Assembly (NCBI RefSeq): GCF_901827185.1
Contig: NZ_LR594671.1
Coordinates: 868,001-932,000, forward strand
Direction of reading: 5' to 3'
Origin: Variovorax sp. PBL-E5
GTDB taxonomy: Bacteria; Pseudomonadota; Gammaproteobacteria; Burkholderiales; Burkholderiaceae_C
Length of the DNA stretch: 64,000 bases
The position numbers and the translations under genes were made by a program. How positions within the stretch are numbered: the stretch's first letter is position 1; every line of letters starts with the position of its first letter. Shown piece after piece: positions 7,975-17,038 of this stretch. The notes under the pieces were generated by a model. The model was not told the DNA's origin and ran no database searches. It was given only the letters and a program-made list of their open reading frames with translations.

Positions 7975-9312
7975 TCAGCCCGCTGCGGTCGCGGCGCCGG
8001 CGGTTTCCTGGGCCATGGCCGGCCGCTTGATCGCCAGACAGGTGAGCGTCGTGACCGCCCCGAGGAAGATCAGGTACAGCGACACCGGCGCCGAGGAGTG
8101 ATAGGCGCCGAGCAGCGCCGTGGCGATGAAAGGCGACAACCCGCCGCTGAACACCGCCGCGATCTCGTGGCCCAGCGCGAGGCCGGAATAGCGGATGCTG
8201 GTGCCGAAGAAGCTGCTGAACAGCATCGGCTGCGTGGCGCACATGGCCGAGTAGCTGACGGTGTTCGCGAGCATGAACGCGAGGAAGATGTAGGTCGGGT
8301 CCTTGGTCCCGATCAGGGAGAAGAACGGAAACGCCATCAGCATCAGCGTGATCGAGCCGAACATGTAGATCGGCTTGGTGCCGATGCGGTCGGCCAGCGC
8401 GCCGAAGGCGATCAGCACCGGCATCTGGATCACGAAGGACACGATCATCGCCAGCAGGATCATGTCGTCCGGCGCGCCGACGAACTTGCCGAAGCCGAGC
8501 GAGAAGGCGACGAAGATGTAGGAGCTGCCGTTCTCCGCGACGCGCAGGCCCATGGCGATCAGGACTTCGCGCGGATGGCGCTTCAGGACTTCGAGCGCCG
8601 GCACCTTCGCTACCGTTTGGCCGGTGGCCTGCGCCTCGACGAAGGCCCGCGTCTCGGGCACCCGGGAGCGGATGTAGACGCCGACCGCGAAGACCACGAT
8701 GCTCACGAGGAACGGCAGCCGCCATCCCCAGCCCATGAAGTCCTCGGCCGGCAGCCGCTGCGCCAGGTAGAAGGCCAGCGCCGAAAGCAGGAAGCCGAGG
8801 CTCAGGCCGGCCTGGCCGAAGGAGGAGTAGAAGCCGATCTTGCCCTTGGGCGCGCTCTCGGTGAGCATGAGGACGGCACCGCCCCATTCGCCGCCGGCGG
8901 CCAGACCCTGCAGGATGCGCAGCAGCACCAGCAGCACCGGCGCCCAGATGCCGATCTGTGCGTAGGTCGGCATCAGGCCCATCAGGAAGGTCGCGGCGCC
9001 CATCAGGACCAGCGTGGAGACCAGCGCGCGCTTGCGGCCGTAGCGGTCGCCGATGTGGGAGAACAAGAGGCCGCCGAAGGGGCGCGCCAGGAAGCCGATC
9101 GCGAAGCCGGCGAAGGCGCCGAGCGTGCCGACCAGCGGGTCGGTGCCGGCCGGGAAGAACAGCTTGCCGAACACCAGCGCCGCCGCGGTGCCGTAAAGGA
9201 AGAAGTCGTACCACTCGAGCGCGTTGCCGATCACGGACGACAGCAGCACACGGCGCGTCGCGGCGGCGCTGAGGGTACGCGCCGGTGCGCCGTCGTCATG
9301 GGGTGCGGTCAT
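7975..9312 (-). CDS. MFS metabolite/proton symporter (ShiA/ProP-like)
   Basis: 445 residues with about 12 predicted membrane segments. The N-terminus LLSSVIGNALEWYDFFLYG is the hallmark of the metabolite:H+ symporter family (ShiA, ProP, KgtP), followed by the loop motif GDRYGRKRAL between helices 2 and 3 and LLRILQGLAAGGEWGGAV in helix 4. Likely imports a carboxylate or related substrate across the inner membrane. The start overlaps the stop of the upstream hydrolase by 4 bases, making a two-gene operon. Family is certain; substrate is inferred only loosely from the catabolic neighbourhood. Confidence 0.9.
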   Translation of the reverse strand: MTAPHDDGAPARTLSAAATRRVLLSSVIGNALEWYDFFLYGTAAALVFGKLFFPAGTDPLVGTLGAFAGFAIGFLARPFGGLLFSHIGDRYGRKRALVSTLVLMGAATFLMGLMPTYAQIGIWAPVLLVLLRILQGLAAGGEWGGAVLMLTESAPKGKIGFYSSFGQAGLSLGFLLSALAFYLAQRLPAEDFMGWGWRLPFLVSIVVFAVGVYIRSRVPETRAFVEAQATGQTVAKVPALEVLKRHPREVLIAMGLRVAENGSSYIFVAFSLGFGKFVGAPDDMILLAMIVSFVIQMPVLIAFGALADRIGTKPIYMFGSITLMLMAFPFFSLIGTKDPTYIFLAFMLANTVSYSAMCATQPMLFSSFFGTSIRYSGLALGHEIAAVFSGGLSPFIATALLGAYHSSAPVSLYLIFLGAVTTLTCLAIKRPAMAQETAGAATAAG

Positions 9313-10154
9313 TCGGTCCTCCGATGGAGTTGGGGAAGCAGGAACTCGGCCAGGCAGGCGTTGAATGCCTCCGGCTGTTCGATGTTCGTCAGGTGGCCTG
9401 CATCGGCAATCACCTGCAGGCGGGCGCCCGGAATGAGTCCGACCAGTTCCTGCGAATGGCGCAGCGGCGTGGTCGTGTCGTGCTCGCCGACGAGCACCAG
9501 CGTGGGCGCGCGGATCTGGCCGAGATCGCCGGCGAAGTCGTCGCAGACGTTGGCCTCGATCGTCTTCAGGTAGCTGTCGGTCCGCAGGCTGGCGATGCTT
9601 TGCGTCAGCTCCGCGACCACGGCCGGCGAGGCGTTGGGCCCGACCAGGCTCTTCACCACCGCCGGCGCGATGTCCGAGGGGGTCTTGCCGCTTTGCAGCG
9701 GCTTCGAGCGCGCGCCGAGGAAGGCTTCGCGTTCCGCCGGCGTGCGCGTGTCGCGCGCGTCCGAACGCGCGTCGACCAGGGCGAGGGAGGCGACCAGGTC
9801 CGGATGCAGCAGCGCCAGCCGCTGCGCGACGCGTCCGCCGAGCGAGAGTCCGACCACATGCGCGCGCGCCGCGCCGAAATGGCGGATCACCCGTGCGACA
9901 TCGTCCGCGAATTGCGAGATGCCGGTGGGCCCTTCGTAGTCGTCGCTTTCGCCGTAGCCGCGGAAATCCACGGCCACCGCCTGCGCATGCGCGCCGAAGC
10001 GGGCAAGCTGGCGATCCCAGTTCGACTTGTTGCCGCCGATGCCGTGCAGGAACACGAGCAGTTCGCCGCTTCCGCGCCAGCGGACCGCGATCGCGGGATG
10101 GGATCCGATCCGTTCCGTCTTCACGACGGATGCGCCTGCCTCATTCATCGTCAC
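9309..10154 (-). CDS. Alpha/beta-fold hydrolase
   Basis: 281 residues. Visible: oxyanion-hole region FLHGIGGNKSNW (around 35-45), nucleophile elbow GLSLGG with the catalytic serine near residue 100, an acid in LVGEHDTTTP, and the catalytic histidine in ADAGHLTNIEQPEAF. Closest in style to 3-oxoadipate enol-lactone hydrolases and similar esterases. MNEAGAS at 10148 is an alternative start two codons in. First gene of an operon with the MFS transporter; its upstream region carries the same motifs as the flavin monooxygenase promoter, so both are probably co-regulated. Confidence 0.85.
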   Translation of the reverse strand: MTMNEAGASVVKTERIGSHPAIAVRWRGSGELLVFLHGIGGNKSNWDRQLARFGAHAQAVAVDFRGYGESDDYEGPTGISQFADDVARVIRHFGAARAHVVGLSLGGRVAQRLALLHPDLVASLALVDARSDARDTRTPAEREAFLGARSKPLQSGKTPSDIAPAVVKSLVGPNASPAVVAELTQSIASLRTDSYLKTIEANVCDDFAGDLGQIRAPTLVLVGEHDTTTPLRHSQELVGLIPGARLQVIADAGHLTNIEQPEAFNACLAEFLLPQLHRRTE

Positions 10155-10182
10155 GTCCCAGGGGTGAGGGCCGGTTCAGCCC

Positions 10183-10223
10183 GTCGATCGATTTCCATCG
10201 ATATGCAATTGTATTTACATATG
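10183..10223 (-). promoter_or_regulatory. Probable operator/promoter region of the hydrolase-MFS operon
   Basis: Two blocks are shared with other promoters nearby. TCGAT-N8-ATCGA (10184-10201) matches the block upstream of marR (18 of 20 positions), and TGTATTTACAT (10210-10220) matches TGTTTTTACAT upstream of the flavin monooxygenase (10 of 11 positions). CATCG and TAT elements between them are also shared with the latter. The stretch is AT-rich in a GC-rich genome. Confidence 0.55.
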
Positions 10224-10303
10224 CCTATGAAATGAATGTAGCAGTCGACCCCTGGGGTGTCAACGGCATCGTGACAGGGCCGTGAAGGCCCGCGCGGCGT
10301 GGC

Positions 10304-11149
10304 TCAGCGGACGGTGAAGGGCACGTCCGCCAGCTCGGTCGGCAGCGCCGGCAGGTCGCCGCCGACCCACTTGCGGTTGATCGCGTTCAGCTTGCCGTTG
10401 GCCATGTTGCGGTCGACGAAGGCATTGAGCCAGGCATTGAATTCCTTCTCGCCGAGCCGCGTCGCGAGGCCGTTGTACTGCCGCGCGAACTGGAACTTCT
10501 GCTCGAACTGCGCACCGGCCGGCGATCTGGCGAGCACGACGGCGATCAGGTTGGTGCTGCCGATGGCGTCGACCTGGCCCGAGAGCAGCGCCTGGATCGG
10601 CACCGCGTCGTCGTCGAAGCGTCGCACGTCCGTGCCTGGTGGCATGCCTTTGGTCAGCGCCACATCGGCAGCGCTGCCGCGCGCGGTGCCGACGCGCAGT
10701 TGCGCGAGGTCGTTCCAGTCGCGCACGGTGTCGGTCTTCTTGCCGTAGATCACGCCATCGAGCGTGGCGTAGGGCTTGGAGAATTGCACGGCCTTGGCGC
10801 GGTCCGGGTACATGCCGATCGCGGCGGCCAGCACGTCGACCTTGCCGGTGGTGAGGTAGCCCACGCGATTGCCCGCGGTGACGGGCACCAGCGCCAGCTT
10901 CACGCCCAGGTCGTCGGCCATCAGCTTGGCGACATCGATGTCGTAGCCGACATTCGCGCCGCTGGCATCGATGGAGCCCCATGGCGGAAATTCGGCCTGC
11001 ACGCCGACCGTCAGCGTGCCCTTGCGCTTGATGCTGTCGATCGATTGCGCGCCGGCGTTCGCGCAGAAACAGAACGCCGCCGCCGCGCACAGCCAGAGGC
11101 CGATGGCAGCCGATCTGGAACGTCCGCCGATCGTGGATGCGAATCTCAT
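10304..11149 (-). CDS. Amino-acid-type ABC transporter substrate-binding protein
   Basis: 281 residues with a signal peptide (residues about 1-35, ending near ANAGAQS). The mature part is a family 3 solute-binding protein: IKRKGTLTVGVQAEFPPWG, GYDIDVAKLMADDLGVKLALVPV, the hinge motif GKVDVLAAAIGMYPDRAKAVQFS and ending WLNAFVDRNMANGKLNAINRKW. It would bind an amino acid or related polar solute in the periplasm. No permease or ATPase partner lies next to it on this strand. Start chosen at 11149 for the signal peptide. Divergent from the ABC importer at 11375. Confidence 0.87.
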   Translation of the reverse strand: MRFASTIGGRSRSAAIGLWLCAAAAFCFCANAGAQSIDSIKRKGTLTVGVQAEFPPWGSIDASGANVGYDIDVAKLMADDLGVKLALVPVTAGNRVGYLTTGKVDVLAAAIGMYPDRAKAVQFSKPYATLDGVIYGKKTDTVRDWNDLAQLRVGTARGSAADVALTKGMPPGTDVRRFDDDAVPIQALLSGQVDAIGSTNLIAVVLARSPAGAQFEQKFQFARQYNGLATRLGEKEFNAWLNAFVDRNMANGKLNAINRKWVGGDLPALPTELADVPFTVR

Positions 11150-11374
11150 GTCGAGCCTTTGGGTCTTTAGCGAAATGGACGAGCCGATGCGAAGGGCTGC
11201 ACGGCGACGCGAGTGTAGGTGGATGGCGGCAGGGAAGCTTAGGGATAACCACGAGCGATCCGCACCGGTGCCGAAAGCTGGCCGAAAGACCGCGCTGCCT
11301 AGACTGGCTGCGCCCCGCGGCTGGCCTCGTCCCGCCCGCGGTCTTCCCACATTGCATCCAGGAGACCTCTCACC

Positions 11375-12385
11375 ATGCGCGCCTTCCACCGCACCCTGCT
11401 CGCCACCGCCCTGTGCACCACCTTCGCCGCCGCCGCGCCGCTGGCCCAGGCCGCCGAGCCGATCACCATCATGGTGGGCGGCATCAACAAGATCATCTAC
11501 CTGCCGGCCAAGCTGACCGAGGCACTGGGCTACTTCAAGGACGAAGGCCTGACGGTGGAGCTGCAGTCGCAGCCGGCCGGCGTCGATGCCGAGAACCAGC
11601 TGATCGCCGGCGCCGTGCAGGGCGTGGTCGGCTTCTACGACCACACCATCGACCTGCAGAGTAAGGGCAAGGAGATCGAGGCCATCGCGGTGTTCTGCAA
11701 GGTGCCGGGCGAGGTCGAGATGGTCTCCAGCAAGGCGGCGCCGACTTTCAAGACCATGGCCGATGCCAAGGGCAAGACGCTGGGCGTGACCGGCCTCGGC
11801 TCGTCGACCGATTTCCTCACGCGCTACCTGGCAGACCGCCAGGGCGTGGCCTCCAAGGACTACTCGTTGCTGCCCGTCGGCGCCGGCAACACCTTCATCG
11901 CGGCGATGAAGCAGGACCGCATCCAGGCCGGCATGACCACCGAGCCCACGATCTCGGAAATGCTCAAGACCGGCGATGCCAGGGTGCTGGTGGATCTGCG
12001 CACCGAGAAGGATACGAGCGCGGCACTGGGCGGCCTCTATCCCGCCGCGAGCTTCTATGTCCAGAACACCTGGGCCGAGTCGCACAAGGAGCAGGCCACC
12101 AAGCTGGCCCACGCCTTTGCCCGCACGATGGAATACATCCACACCCATTCGGCGGCCGAGATCGCCGACAAGGTGCCGCGCGACTACTACGGCAATGACA
12201 AGGAGCTGTACGTGAAGGCGCTCGAATCTTCGCTGCCGATGTTCACCACCGACGCGAAGATGCCGGCCGGCGGCCCGGAGACCGTGCTCAAGGTGCTGGC
12301 CACCTACAAGCCGCTCGTCAAGAGCAAGAACATCGACCTGTCCAAGACGTACAGCAACGCGTACCTGGCGGCGGGGGCCAAGTGA
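11375..12385 (+). CDS. SsuA/TauA-type (NMT1/THI5-like) ABC substrate-binding protein
   Basis: 336 residues; signal peptide ending around AQAAEP (residue 26). The mature protein has the NMT1-like pattern: ITIMVGGINKIIYLPAKLTEALGYFKDEGLTVELQ, then a VTGLGSSTDFLTRYL segment and an aromatic-lined cleft. Such proteins bind sulfonates, nitrate, pyrimidine precursors or aromatic acids. ATG at 11375 follows a good AGGAGA site. First of a three-gene importer operon; its stop overlaps the GTG start of the ATPase gene. Which ligand it binds cannot be decided, but the importer could feed the oxygenases at the left of the window. Confidence 0.88.
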   Translation: MRAFHRTLLATALCTTFAAAAPLAQAAEPITIMVGGINKIIYLPAKLTEALGYFKDEGLTVELQSQPAGVDAENQLIAGAVQGVVGFYDHTIDLQSKGKEIEAIAVFCKVPGEVEMVSSKAAPTFKTMADAKGKTLGVTGLGSSTDFLTRYLADRQGVASKDYSLLPVGAGNTFIAAMKQDRIQAGMTTEPTISEMLKTGDARVLVDLRTEKDTSAALGGLYPAASFYVQNTWAESHKEQATKLAHAFARTMEYIHTHSAAEIADKVPRDYYGNDKELYVKALESSLPMFTTDAKMPAGGPETVLKVLATYKPLVKSKNIDLSKTYSNAYLAAGAK

Positions 12386-13167
12386 GCGACAGCACGCCGG
12401 CCATCGATTTCCGCGGCGTCTCGCTGCGCTTCATCTCCGCCGACGGCAATGCCACGGTGGCGCTGCGCAACTTCAACATGGCGGTGGCGCGCGGCGAGTT
12501 CGTCGCCATCGTCGGCCCGACGGGCTGCGGCAAGTCGACCACGCTCAACATGATCACGGGCCTTTTGAAGCCCACGGTCGGGGAGGTGCACGTGATGGGC
12601 AAGCCCGTCCAGGGCATCGATCCGCGCATCGGCTTCGTGTTCCAGGCCGACGCGGTGTTCCCGTGGCGCAGCGTGATCGACAACGTCGCGGCCGGCCCGA
12701 TGTTCCGCGGCAAGCCGAAGCAGGAGGCCTACGCCATGGCCGAGGACTGGATCCAGCGCGTGGGCCTCGGCAAGTTCGGCAAGCACTACCCGCACCAGCT
12801 CTCGGGCGGCATGCGCAAGCGGGTGGCGCTGGCGCAGACCTTCATCAACAACCCCGAGATCCTGCTGATGGACGAGCCCTTCTCGGCGCTCGACATGCAG
12901 ACCCGCACGCTGATGCAGGACGAACTGCTCAAGATCTGGTCGGGCACCGGCGGCTCGGTGGTGTTCGTCACGCACGACCTCGAGGAAGCGATCGCGCTGG
13001 CCGACCGCGTGTTCGTGCTGTCGGCGCGGCCGGGCACGCTCAAGCGCGTCTACGAGATCGATCTGCCGCGCCCGCGCGTGACCTCGACGGTGCGCTACGA
13101 GCCGAAGTTCATCGAGCTCTCCAAGCACATCTGGGACGATCTTCGCGAAGAAGTCACGCTCGCATGA
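12382..13167 (+). CDS. SsuB/TauB-type ABC transporter ATP-binding protein
   Basis: 261 residues. Walker A GPTGCGKST (about 47-55), Q-loop FQADAVFPWRSV, signature LSGGMRKRVALAQT, Walker B ILLMDEPFSALD and switch His (VTHDLEEAIALADRV). This is the cytoplasmic ATPase of the importer. It starts at GTG 12382 inside the stop of the binding-protein gene (GTGA overlap). The signature has M-R-K in place of the common Q-R-Q, normal for the taurine/nitrate subfamily. Confidence 0.93.
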   Translation: MSDSTPAIDFRGVSLRFISADGNATVALRNFNMAVARGEFVAIVGPTGCGKSTTLNMITGLLKPTVGEVHVMGKPVQGIDPRIGFVFQADAVFPWRSVIDNVAAGPMFRGKPKQEAYAMAEDWIQRVGLGKFGKHYPHQLSGGMRKRVALAQTFINNPEILLMDEPFSALDMQTRTLMQDELLKIWSGTGGSVVFVTHDLEEAIALADRVFVLSARPGTLKRVYEIDLPRPRVTSTVRYEPKFIELSKHIWDDLREEVTLA

Positions 13168-13201
13168 ATCCCACCGAATCCCGACCTTCCGGAGCCTCTT
13201 C

Positions 13202-14056
13202 ATGACCGACCTTGCCTTGCCCGCCGTCCTGAGCGACGAAGCGCTGGCCCGCGAGTCCGAAATCGCTCAGGCGCGCATCCGCCGGCGCCGCCAGATGATC
13301 ATCACACTGCGCGTGCTGGTGCTGGTGGTGGTGCTCGGCGGCTGGGAGCTGGCTGCGCGCCGCAAGTGGATCGACCCCTTCTTCTATTCGATGCCCTCGC
13401 TGATCTACGACCAGATCGTCGAGTGGATCCGCGACGGCACCTCGCAGGGTTCGCTGTGGATGCAGGTCGCGGTGACGCTGGAGGAAACCGTGATCGGCTT
13501 CCTGATCGGCGCCATCGCGGGCGTCATCTGCGGCATCCTGCTCGGGCGCAACAAGCTGCTGTCGGACGTCTTCAGCCTCTACATCCAGATCGCCAACTCG
13601 ATCCCGCGCGTGGTGCTGGGCTCGATCTTCGTGATCGCGCTCGGGCTGGGGATGGCGTCCAAGGTCGCGCTCGCGGTCGTCATGGTGTTCTTCGTCGTCT
13701 TCGGCAATGCCTTCCAGGGCGTGCGCGAGGCCGACAAGTACATGATCGCCAATGCGCAGATCCTCGGCGCCTCGCCGCGCCAGGTGACGATGTCGGTCGT
13801 GATCCCGTCGGCCATGTCGTGGATCCTGGCCAGCCTGCACGTGAGCTTCGGCTTCGCGCTGGTCGGTGCCGTGGTCGGCGAATTCCTCGGCGCGAAAGAA
13901 GGCATCGGCCTGCTGATCTCGACCGCGCAGGGTGCGTTCAATGCCAGCGGCGTGTTCGCCGCGATGATCGTGCTGGCGGTGGTGGCGCTGCTCGCCGACT
14001 TCCTGTTGACCTCGCTGGAGAAGCGGCTGCTCAAGTGGAGGCCGGCTGCGTTCTGA
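13202..14056 (+). CDS. SsuC/TauC-type ABC transporter permease
   Basis: 284 residues, six membrane segments. The cytoplasmic EAA loop is visible as GVREADKYMIANAQILGASPRQVTM, followed by the conserved VIPSAMSWILASLHVSFGFALVGAVVGEF. First hydrophobic segment around residues 34-52. Starts 34 bases after the ATPase stop; third gene of the importer operon. Confidence 0.92.
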   Translation: MTDLALPAVLSDEALARESEIAQARIRRRRQMIITLRVLVLVVVLGGWELAARRKWIDPFFYSMPSLIYDQIVEWIRDGTSQGSLWMQVAVTLEETVIGFLIGAIAGVICGILLGRNKLLSDVFSLYIQIANSIPRVVLGSIFVIALGLGMASKVALAVVMVFFVVFGNAFQGVREADKYMIANAQILGASPRQVTMSVVIPSAMSWILASLHVSFGFALVGAVVGEFLGAKEGIGLLISTAQGAFNASGVFAAMIVLAVVALLADFLLTSLEKRLLKWRPAAF

Positions 14057-14077
14057 GAACGGTCATGGCGGGCTGAA

Positions 14078-14083
14078 GATAAT
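14078..14083 (+). promoter_or_regulatory. -10-like GATAAT, 6 bases before the start codon
   Basis: GATAAT followed by CCCGCC and ATG at 14090, with no Shine-Dalgarno. This is one of eleven similar arrangements in the window and suggests a leaderless transcript. No convincing -35. Confidence 0.4.
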
Positions 14084-14089
14084 CCCGCC

Positions 14090-14725
14090 ATGATCGCCCT
14101 CGACTGCTACTACAGCCTGTCCTCGCCCTGGGCCTATTTCGGCGGCCCGCAGCTGCAGGACATCGTGCGCCGCCACCATGTGCAGCTCACGCTCAAGCCC
14201 TACGACTTCCAGGCGGTGGTGCCGCAGACCGGCGGCATTCCGCTGAAGACGCGGCCCGAGCCGCGCCGCAGCTACCACGCGCTCGAGCTCGCGCGCTGGC
14301 GCGAGCATCTGGGCATGCCGCTGCATCTCGAGCCCGCGCACTATCCCAAGGGCGCGCCGGCCGATCCGGACTGGAACAAGTACCCGGGCTGGATGGTGAT
14401 CGCCGCGCAGCTGCAGGGGCTGGATGCGCAGCCGCTCTCGCATGCACTCCTGCGCGCGCTGTGGGCCGAGCAGCGCGACACCTCGCAGGCCGAGGTGCGC
14501 ATCACGGTGGCGGAGGAAAACGGCTACGACGGCGCGGCGCTGCAGGCGCTGGAGCAGACACCGGAGACTCAGGCGATCTACCGCGCCAACAGCGCCGAGG
14601 CGGTGGAGATCGGCGTGTTCGGCGCACCCACCTACGTGCTCGCCGGCGAGCGCTTCTGGGGCCAGGATCGATTGCCCTTTCTCGATCGCGCGCTGGACCG
14701 GCTGCGGGCCGGACGCCCGGATTGA
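14090..14725 (+). CDS. DsbA-fold 2-hydroxychromene-2-carboxylate isomerase-like protein
   Basis: 211 residues of the thioredoxin-like HCCA isomerase/DsbA family. The N-terminal [13 protein letters not shown] has the SPWAY motif with the serine that replaces the redox cysteine in HCCA isomerases, and the C-terminus has [27 protein letters not shown], the family cis-Pro region and FWGQDRL signature. HCCA isomerases are glutathione-dependent and act in naphthalene-type degradation, but many members have other roles. It stands alone, 33 bases after the permease gene, with its own probable leaderless promoter. Confidence 0.85.
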   Translation: MIALDCYYSLSSPWAYFGGPQLQDIVRRHHVQLTLKPYDFQAVVPQTGGIPLKTRPEPRRSYHALELARWREHLGMPLHLEPAHYPKGAPADPDWNKYPGWMVIAAQLQGLDAQPLSHALLRALWAEQRDTSQAEVRITVAEENGYDGAALQALEQTPETQAIYRANSAEAVEIGVFGAPTYVLAGERFWGQDRLPFLDRALDRLRAGRPD

Positions 14726-14801
14726 TCCGGCGCCACCGGGCGCGACGGGGCGACGATGGGCGCGGTGCCTGGTGCATGCGCCGCCCGGCCGTTCCGAAGG
14801 C

Positions 14802-14833
14802 GAATACCGAAGCGCTGATGCGCGAAGGTATTC
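14802..14833. promoter_or_regulatory. Symmetrical inverted repeat at the dapF promoter
   Basis: GAATACC (14802-14808), gaa, GCGC, TGAT, GCGC, gaa, GGTATTC (14827-14833). Both arms pair perfectly around a symmetrical gaa/gaa interior loop. It ends where a -35 box for the GATAAT at 14851 would lie, so it may be an operator or an RNA hairpin. Confidence 0.4.
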
Positions 14834-14850
14834 CAGTGCGCGGGGCAGCA

Positions 14851-14856
14851 GATAAT
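14851..14856 (+). promoter_or_regulatory. -10-like GATAAT, 6 bases before dapF
   Basis: GATAAT, then CCGCGG, then ATG at 14863: same hexamer and spacing as in front of the gene at 14090. No ribosome site lies between. Confidence 0.4.
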
Positions 14857-14862
14857 CCGCGG

Positions 14863-15738
14863 ATGCGAATCCGCTTCACCAAGATGCAGGGCGCCGGCAA
14901 CGACTTCGTCGTGCTGGACGAAACCCGCGGCACGCTCGGCCTGAGCGCGGCGCAGTACCGCTTCCTGGCCGATCGTCATTTCGGCGTCGGCGCCGACCAG
15001 GTCCTGAGCGTGCGGCCCGCGCCGTCGCCGGGCATCGATTTCCAGTACGTGATCCACAACGCCGACGGCGGCGAGGTCGAGCAGTGCGGCAATGGCGCGC
15101 GCTGTTTCATGCGCTTCGTGCGCGAGCGCGGTCTGACGGTCCAGAACACGGTGCGCGTGCAGACGCTGTCGGGCGTGATCGAGCCGCGCATGGGCGCGGA
15201 CGGCCGCGTCACGGTCGATATGGGCGGGCCGGTCTTCGAGCCGGCGCAGGTGCCCTTCGACACCGCCGGCCTCGACCCGCAGCCCGAAGGCAGCTGGCAG
15301 CTCTGGCATCTGGCGCTCGGCACCCGGGCCGGCAGCGACCTCGTCGCGGTGGCCGTGCTGTCGATGGGCAATCCGCATGCGGTGCAGATCGTCGACGACG
15401 TCGACACCGCGCCGGTCGCCGTGCAGGGTCCGTTGATCGAACACCATCCGCGCTTTCCGCAGCGCGTCAACGCCGGCTTCATGCAGGTGGTCGACCGCAC
15501 GCACCTGCGGCTGCGCGTGTTCGAGCGCGGTGCCGGCGAAACGCTGGCCTGCGGCACCGGCGCCTGCGCCGCGGTGGTCGCGGGCATCCGGCTCGGCCTG
15601 CTCGATGCGCGCGTCGATGTCGAGACACGCGGCGGGACGCTGACCATCGAATGGACCGGCGATGGCGCACCGGTCCTGATGACCGGACCCGCCGTCACCG
15701 TGTTCGAAGGCGACATCGAGGTGCCGGAGCAGCCATGA
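14863..15738 (+). CDS. dapF: Diaminopimelate epimerase
   Basis: 291 residues. Converts LL- to meso-diaminopimelate, for lysine and for the peptidoglycan made by the downstream dcw enzymes. The two catalytic cysteines are visible: [16 protein letters not shown] and [14 protein letters not shown]. The N-terminus [20 protein letters not shown] is the standard start. Its stop overlaps the next ATG. The order dapF, DUF484 gene, xerC is also found in enterobacteria, which supports the call. Slightly longer than the usual 275 residues because of an insert near [19 protein letters not shown]. Confidence 0.97.
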   Translation: MRIRFTKMQGAGNDFVVLDETRGTLGLSAAQYRFLADRHFGVGADQVLSVRPAPSPGIDFQYVIHNADGGEVEQCGNGARCFMRFVRERGLTVQNTVRVQTLSGVIEPRMGADGRVTVDMGGPVFEPAQVPFDTAGLDPQPEGSWQLWHLALGTRAGSDLVAVAVLSMGNPHAVQIVDDVDTAPVAVQGPLIEHHPRFPQRVNAGFMQVVDRTHLRLRVFERGAGETLACGTGACAAVVAGIRLGLLDARVDVETRGGTLTIEWTGDGAPVLMTGPAVTVFEGDIEVPEQP

Positions 15739-16424
15739 ATCATTTCAACCAGGACGCCATGAACCCGATCACCGAAGACGACATCGCCAACTACCTGGCG
15801 AACACGCCGGATTTCTTCGAGCGCCATGCGCAGCTGCTGGCGCAGGTGCAGCTCACCAGCCCGCACGGCAACCGCGCCGTCAGCCTGCAGGAACGCCAGG
15901 CCGAGATGCTGCGCGAGAAGATCAAGGCGCTGGAGCATCGCGTGATGGACATGGTGCGCCACGGCACCGAGAACGTGGTCACGGCCGATCGCCTGCAGCG
16001 CTGGACCAGCGGCCTGCTCGCCACCCGCGATCCGCGCGGGCTGCCGACGCAGATCGCCGGCGAGCTGCAGTCGCTCTTCATGGTGCCGCAGACCGCGATC
16101 AAGGTCTGGGACTGCGACAGCAACTATCTCAGTGAACCCTATGCGCAGTGGGTCAGCGACGACGTCAAGGCGCTCGCGACTTCGCTGACGGCGCCGTATT
16201 GCGGGCTGAATGCGGGCTTCGAGGCCGCCAACTGGCTGCCCGAGGCGCATGCCGCGGTGTCGATCGCGCTGATCCCGCTGCGGCCCGAGGCCGCGATGCC
16301 GGCCTTCGGCATGCTGGTGCTGGCGTCGCCCGATGCACAGCGCTTCAATGCCGAAATGGGCACCGATTTCCTGGAGCGCATCGCCGAGCTCGCCTCGGGC
16401 GCGCTGTCGCGGCTGCGGCCTTGA
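15735..16424 (+). CDS. DUF484 (YigA-like) family protein
   Basis: 229 residues. N-terminus [33 protein letters not shown] and the segment [22 protein letters not shown] (probable coiled coil, about 50-75) are typical of DUF484; the rest resembles a GAF-like sensor domain. The biochemical role of this family is not established. Coupled by ATGA overlap to dapF. The next start (TTG) overlaps its stop. Confidence 0.88.
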   Translation: MNHFNQDAMNPITEDDIANYLANTPDFFERHAQLLAQVQLTSPHGNRAVSLQERQAEMLREKIKALEHRVMDMVRHGTENVVTADRLQRWTSGLLATRDPRGLPTQIAGELQSLFMVPQTAIKVWDCDSNYLSEPYAQWVSDDVKALATSLTAPYCGLNAGFEAANWLPEAHAAVSIALIPLRPEAAMPAFGMLVLASPDAQRFNAEMGTDFLERIAELASGALSRLRP

Positions 16425-17038
16425 GGCGATCGCTCTGGCGCGTGGTGCTGGGCGCGCTCGGGGTTCTCGCGGCGGGCTATGCGGCGATCGCCATCATGGT
16501 CTGGCTGCATGCCCTCGATCTGCTCGGTCATCCGCCGCAGCGGCCGGCCGATGCGGCGCTGGTCCTCGGCAATCGCGCGTACTGGGAGGGCCAGCCCAAT
16601 CCCTGTCTCACCGGCCGCGTCGATGCCGGCATCGCACTGGCCAGGGAAGGCCTGGTGCGCGAACTCGTCATGAGCGGCGGCGTGGACAAGGAAGACGGGC
16701 GCATCGAGGCCGAAGTGATGCAGGCCCACGCGCGGCTGTCGGGCTATGCAGGGCCGCTGCTGCTGGAGCCGGTGTCGGCGTCCACGCGCGAGAACCTGTC
16801 GATGTCGCGCAGCCTGCTGCAGGCGGCGGGCATGAAGCGCGTGATCATCGTTTCCGAGCCGTACCATCTGTGGCGCGCCGAACGCCTTGCGCACGCGAGC
16901 GGCTTCGATCGGCTGTTCGATGTGCAGTACGCCGCGGCGCCGACCTCGTGCTGGCGCCGCTGGGGCATGCTTTTCAAGGGCGCGCTGCGCGAGCCGCTGG
17001 CGATCGTGAACAATGGCATGAATGGCTACCTCCACTGA
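16421..17038 (+). CDS. YdcF/ElyC-family (DUF218) membrane protein
   Basis: 205 residues. One N-terminal membrane segment (about 8-30), then a DUF218 domain: DAALVLGNRAYWEG, LVMSGGVDKEDGRIEAEVMQAHA, STRENLSMSRSLL, and VIIVSEPYHLWRAERLA. Family members such as ElyC and SanA affect envelope integrity, but the reaction is unknown. The start is taken as TTG 16421, whose TTGA overlaps the DUF484 stop; no in-frame ATG precedes the membrane segment. Its 3' end overlaps xerC by 17 bases. Inserted between the usual dapF-DUF484 and xerC neighbours. Confidence 0.8.
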   Translation: MRRSLWRVVLGALGVLAAGYAAIAIMVWLHALDLLGHPPQRPADAALVLGNRAYWEGQPNPCLTGRVDAGIALAREGLVRELVMSGGVDKEDGRIEAEVMQAHARLSGYAGPLLLEPVSASTRENLSMSRSLLQAAGMKRVIIVSEPYHLWRAERLAHASGFDRLFDVQYAAAPTSCWRRWGMLFKGALREPLAIVNNGMNGYLH

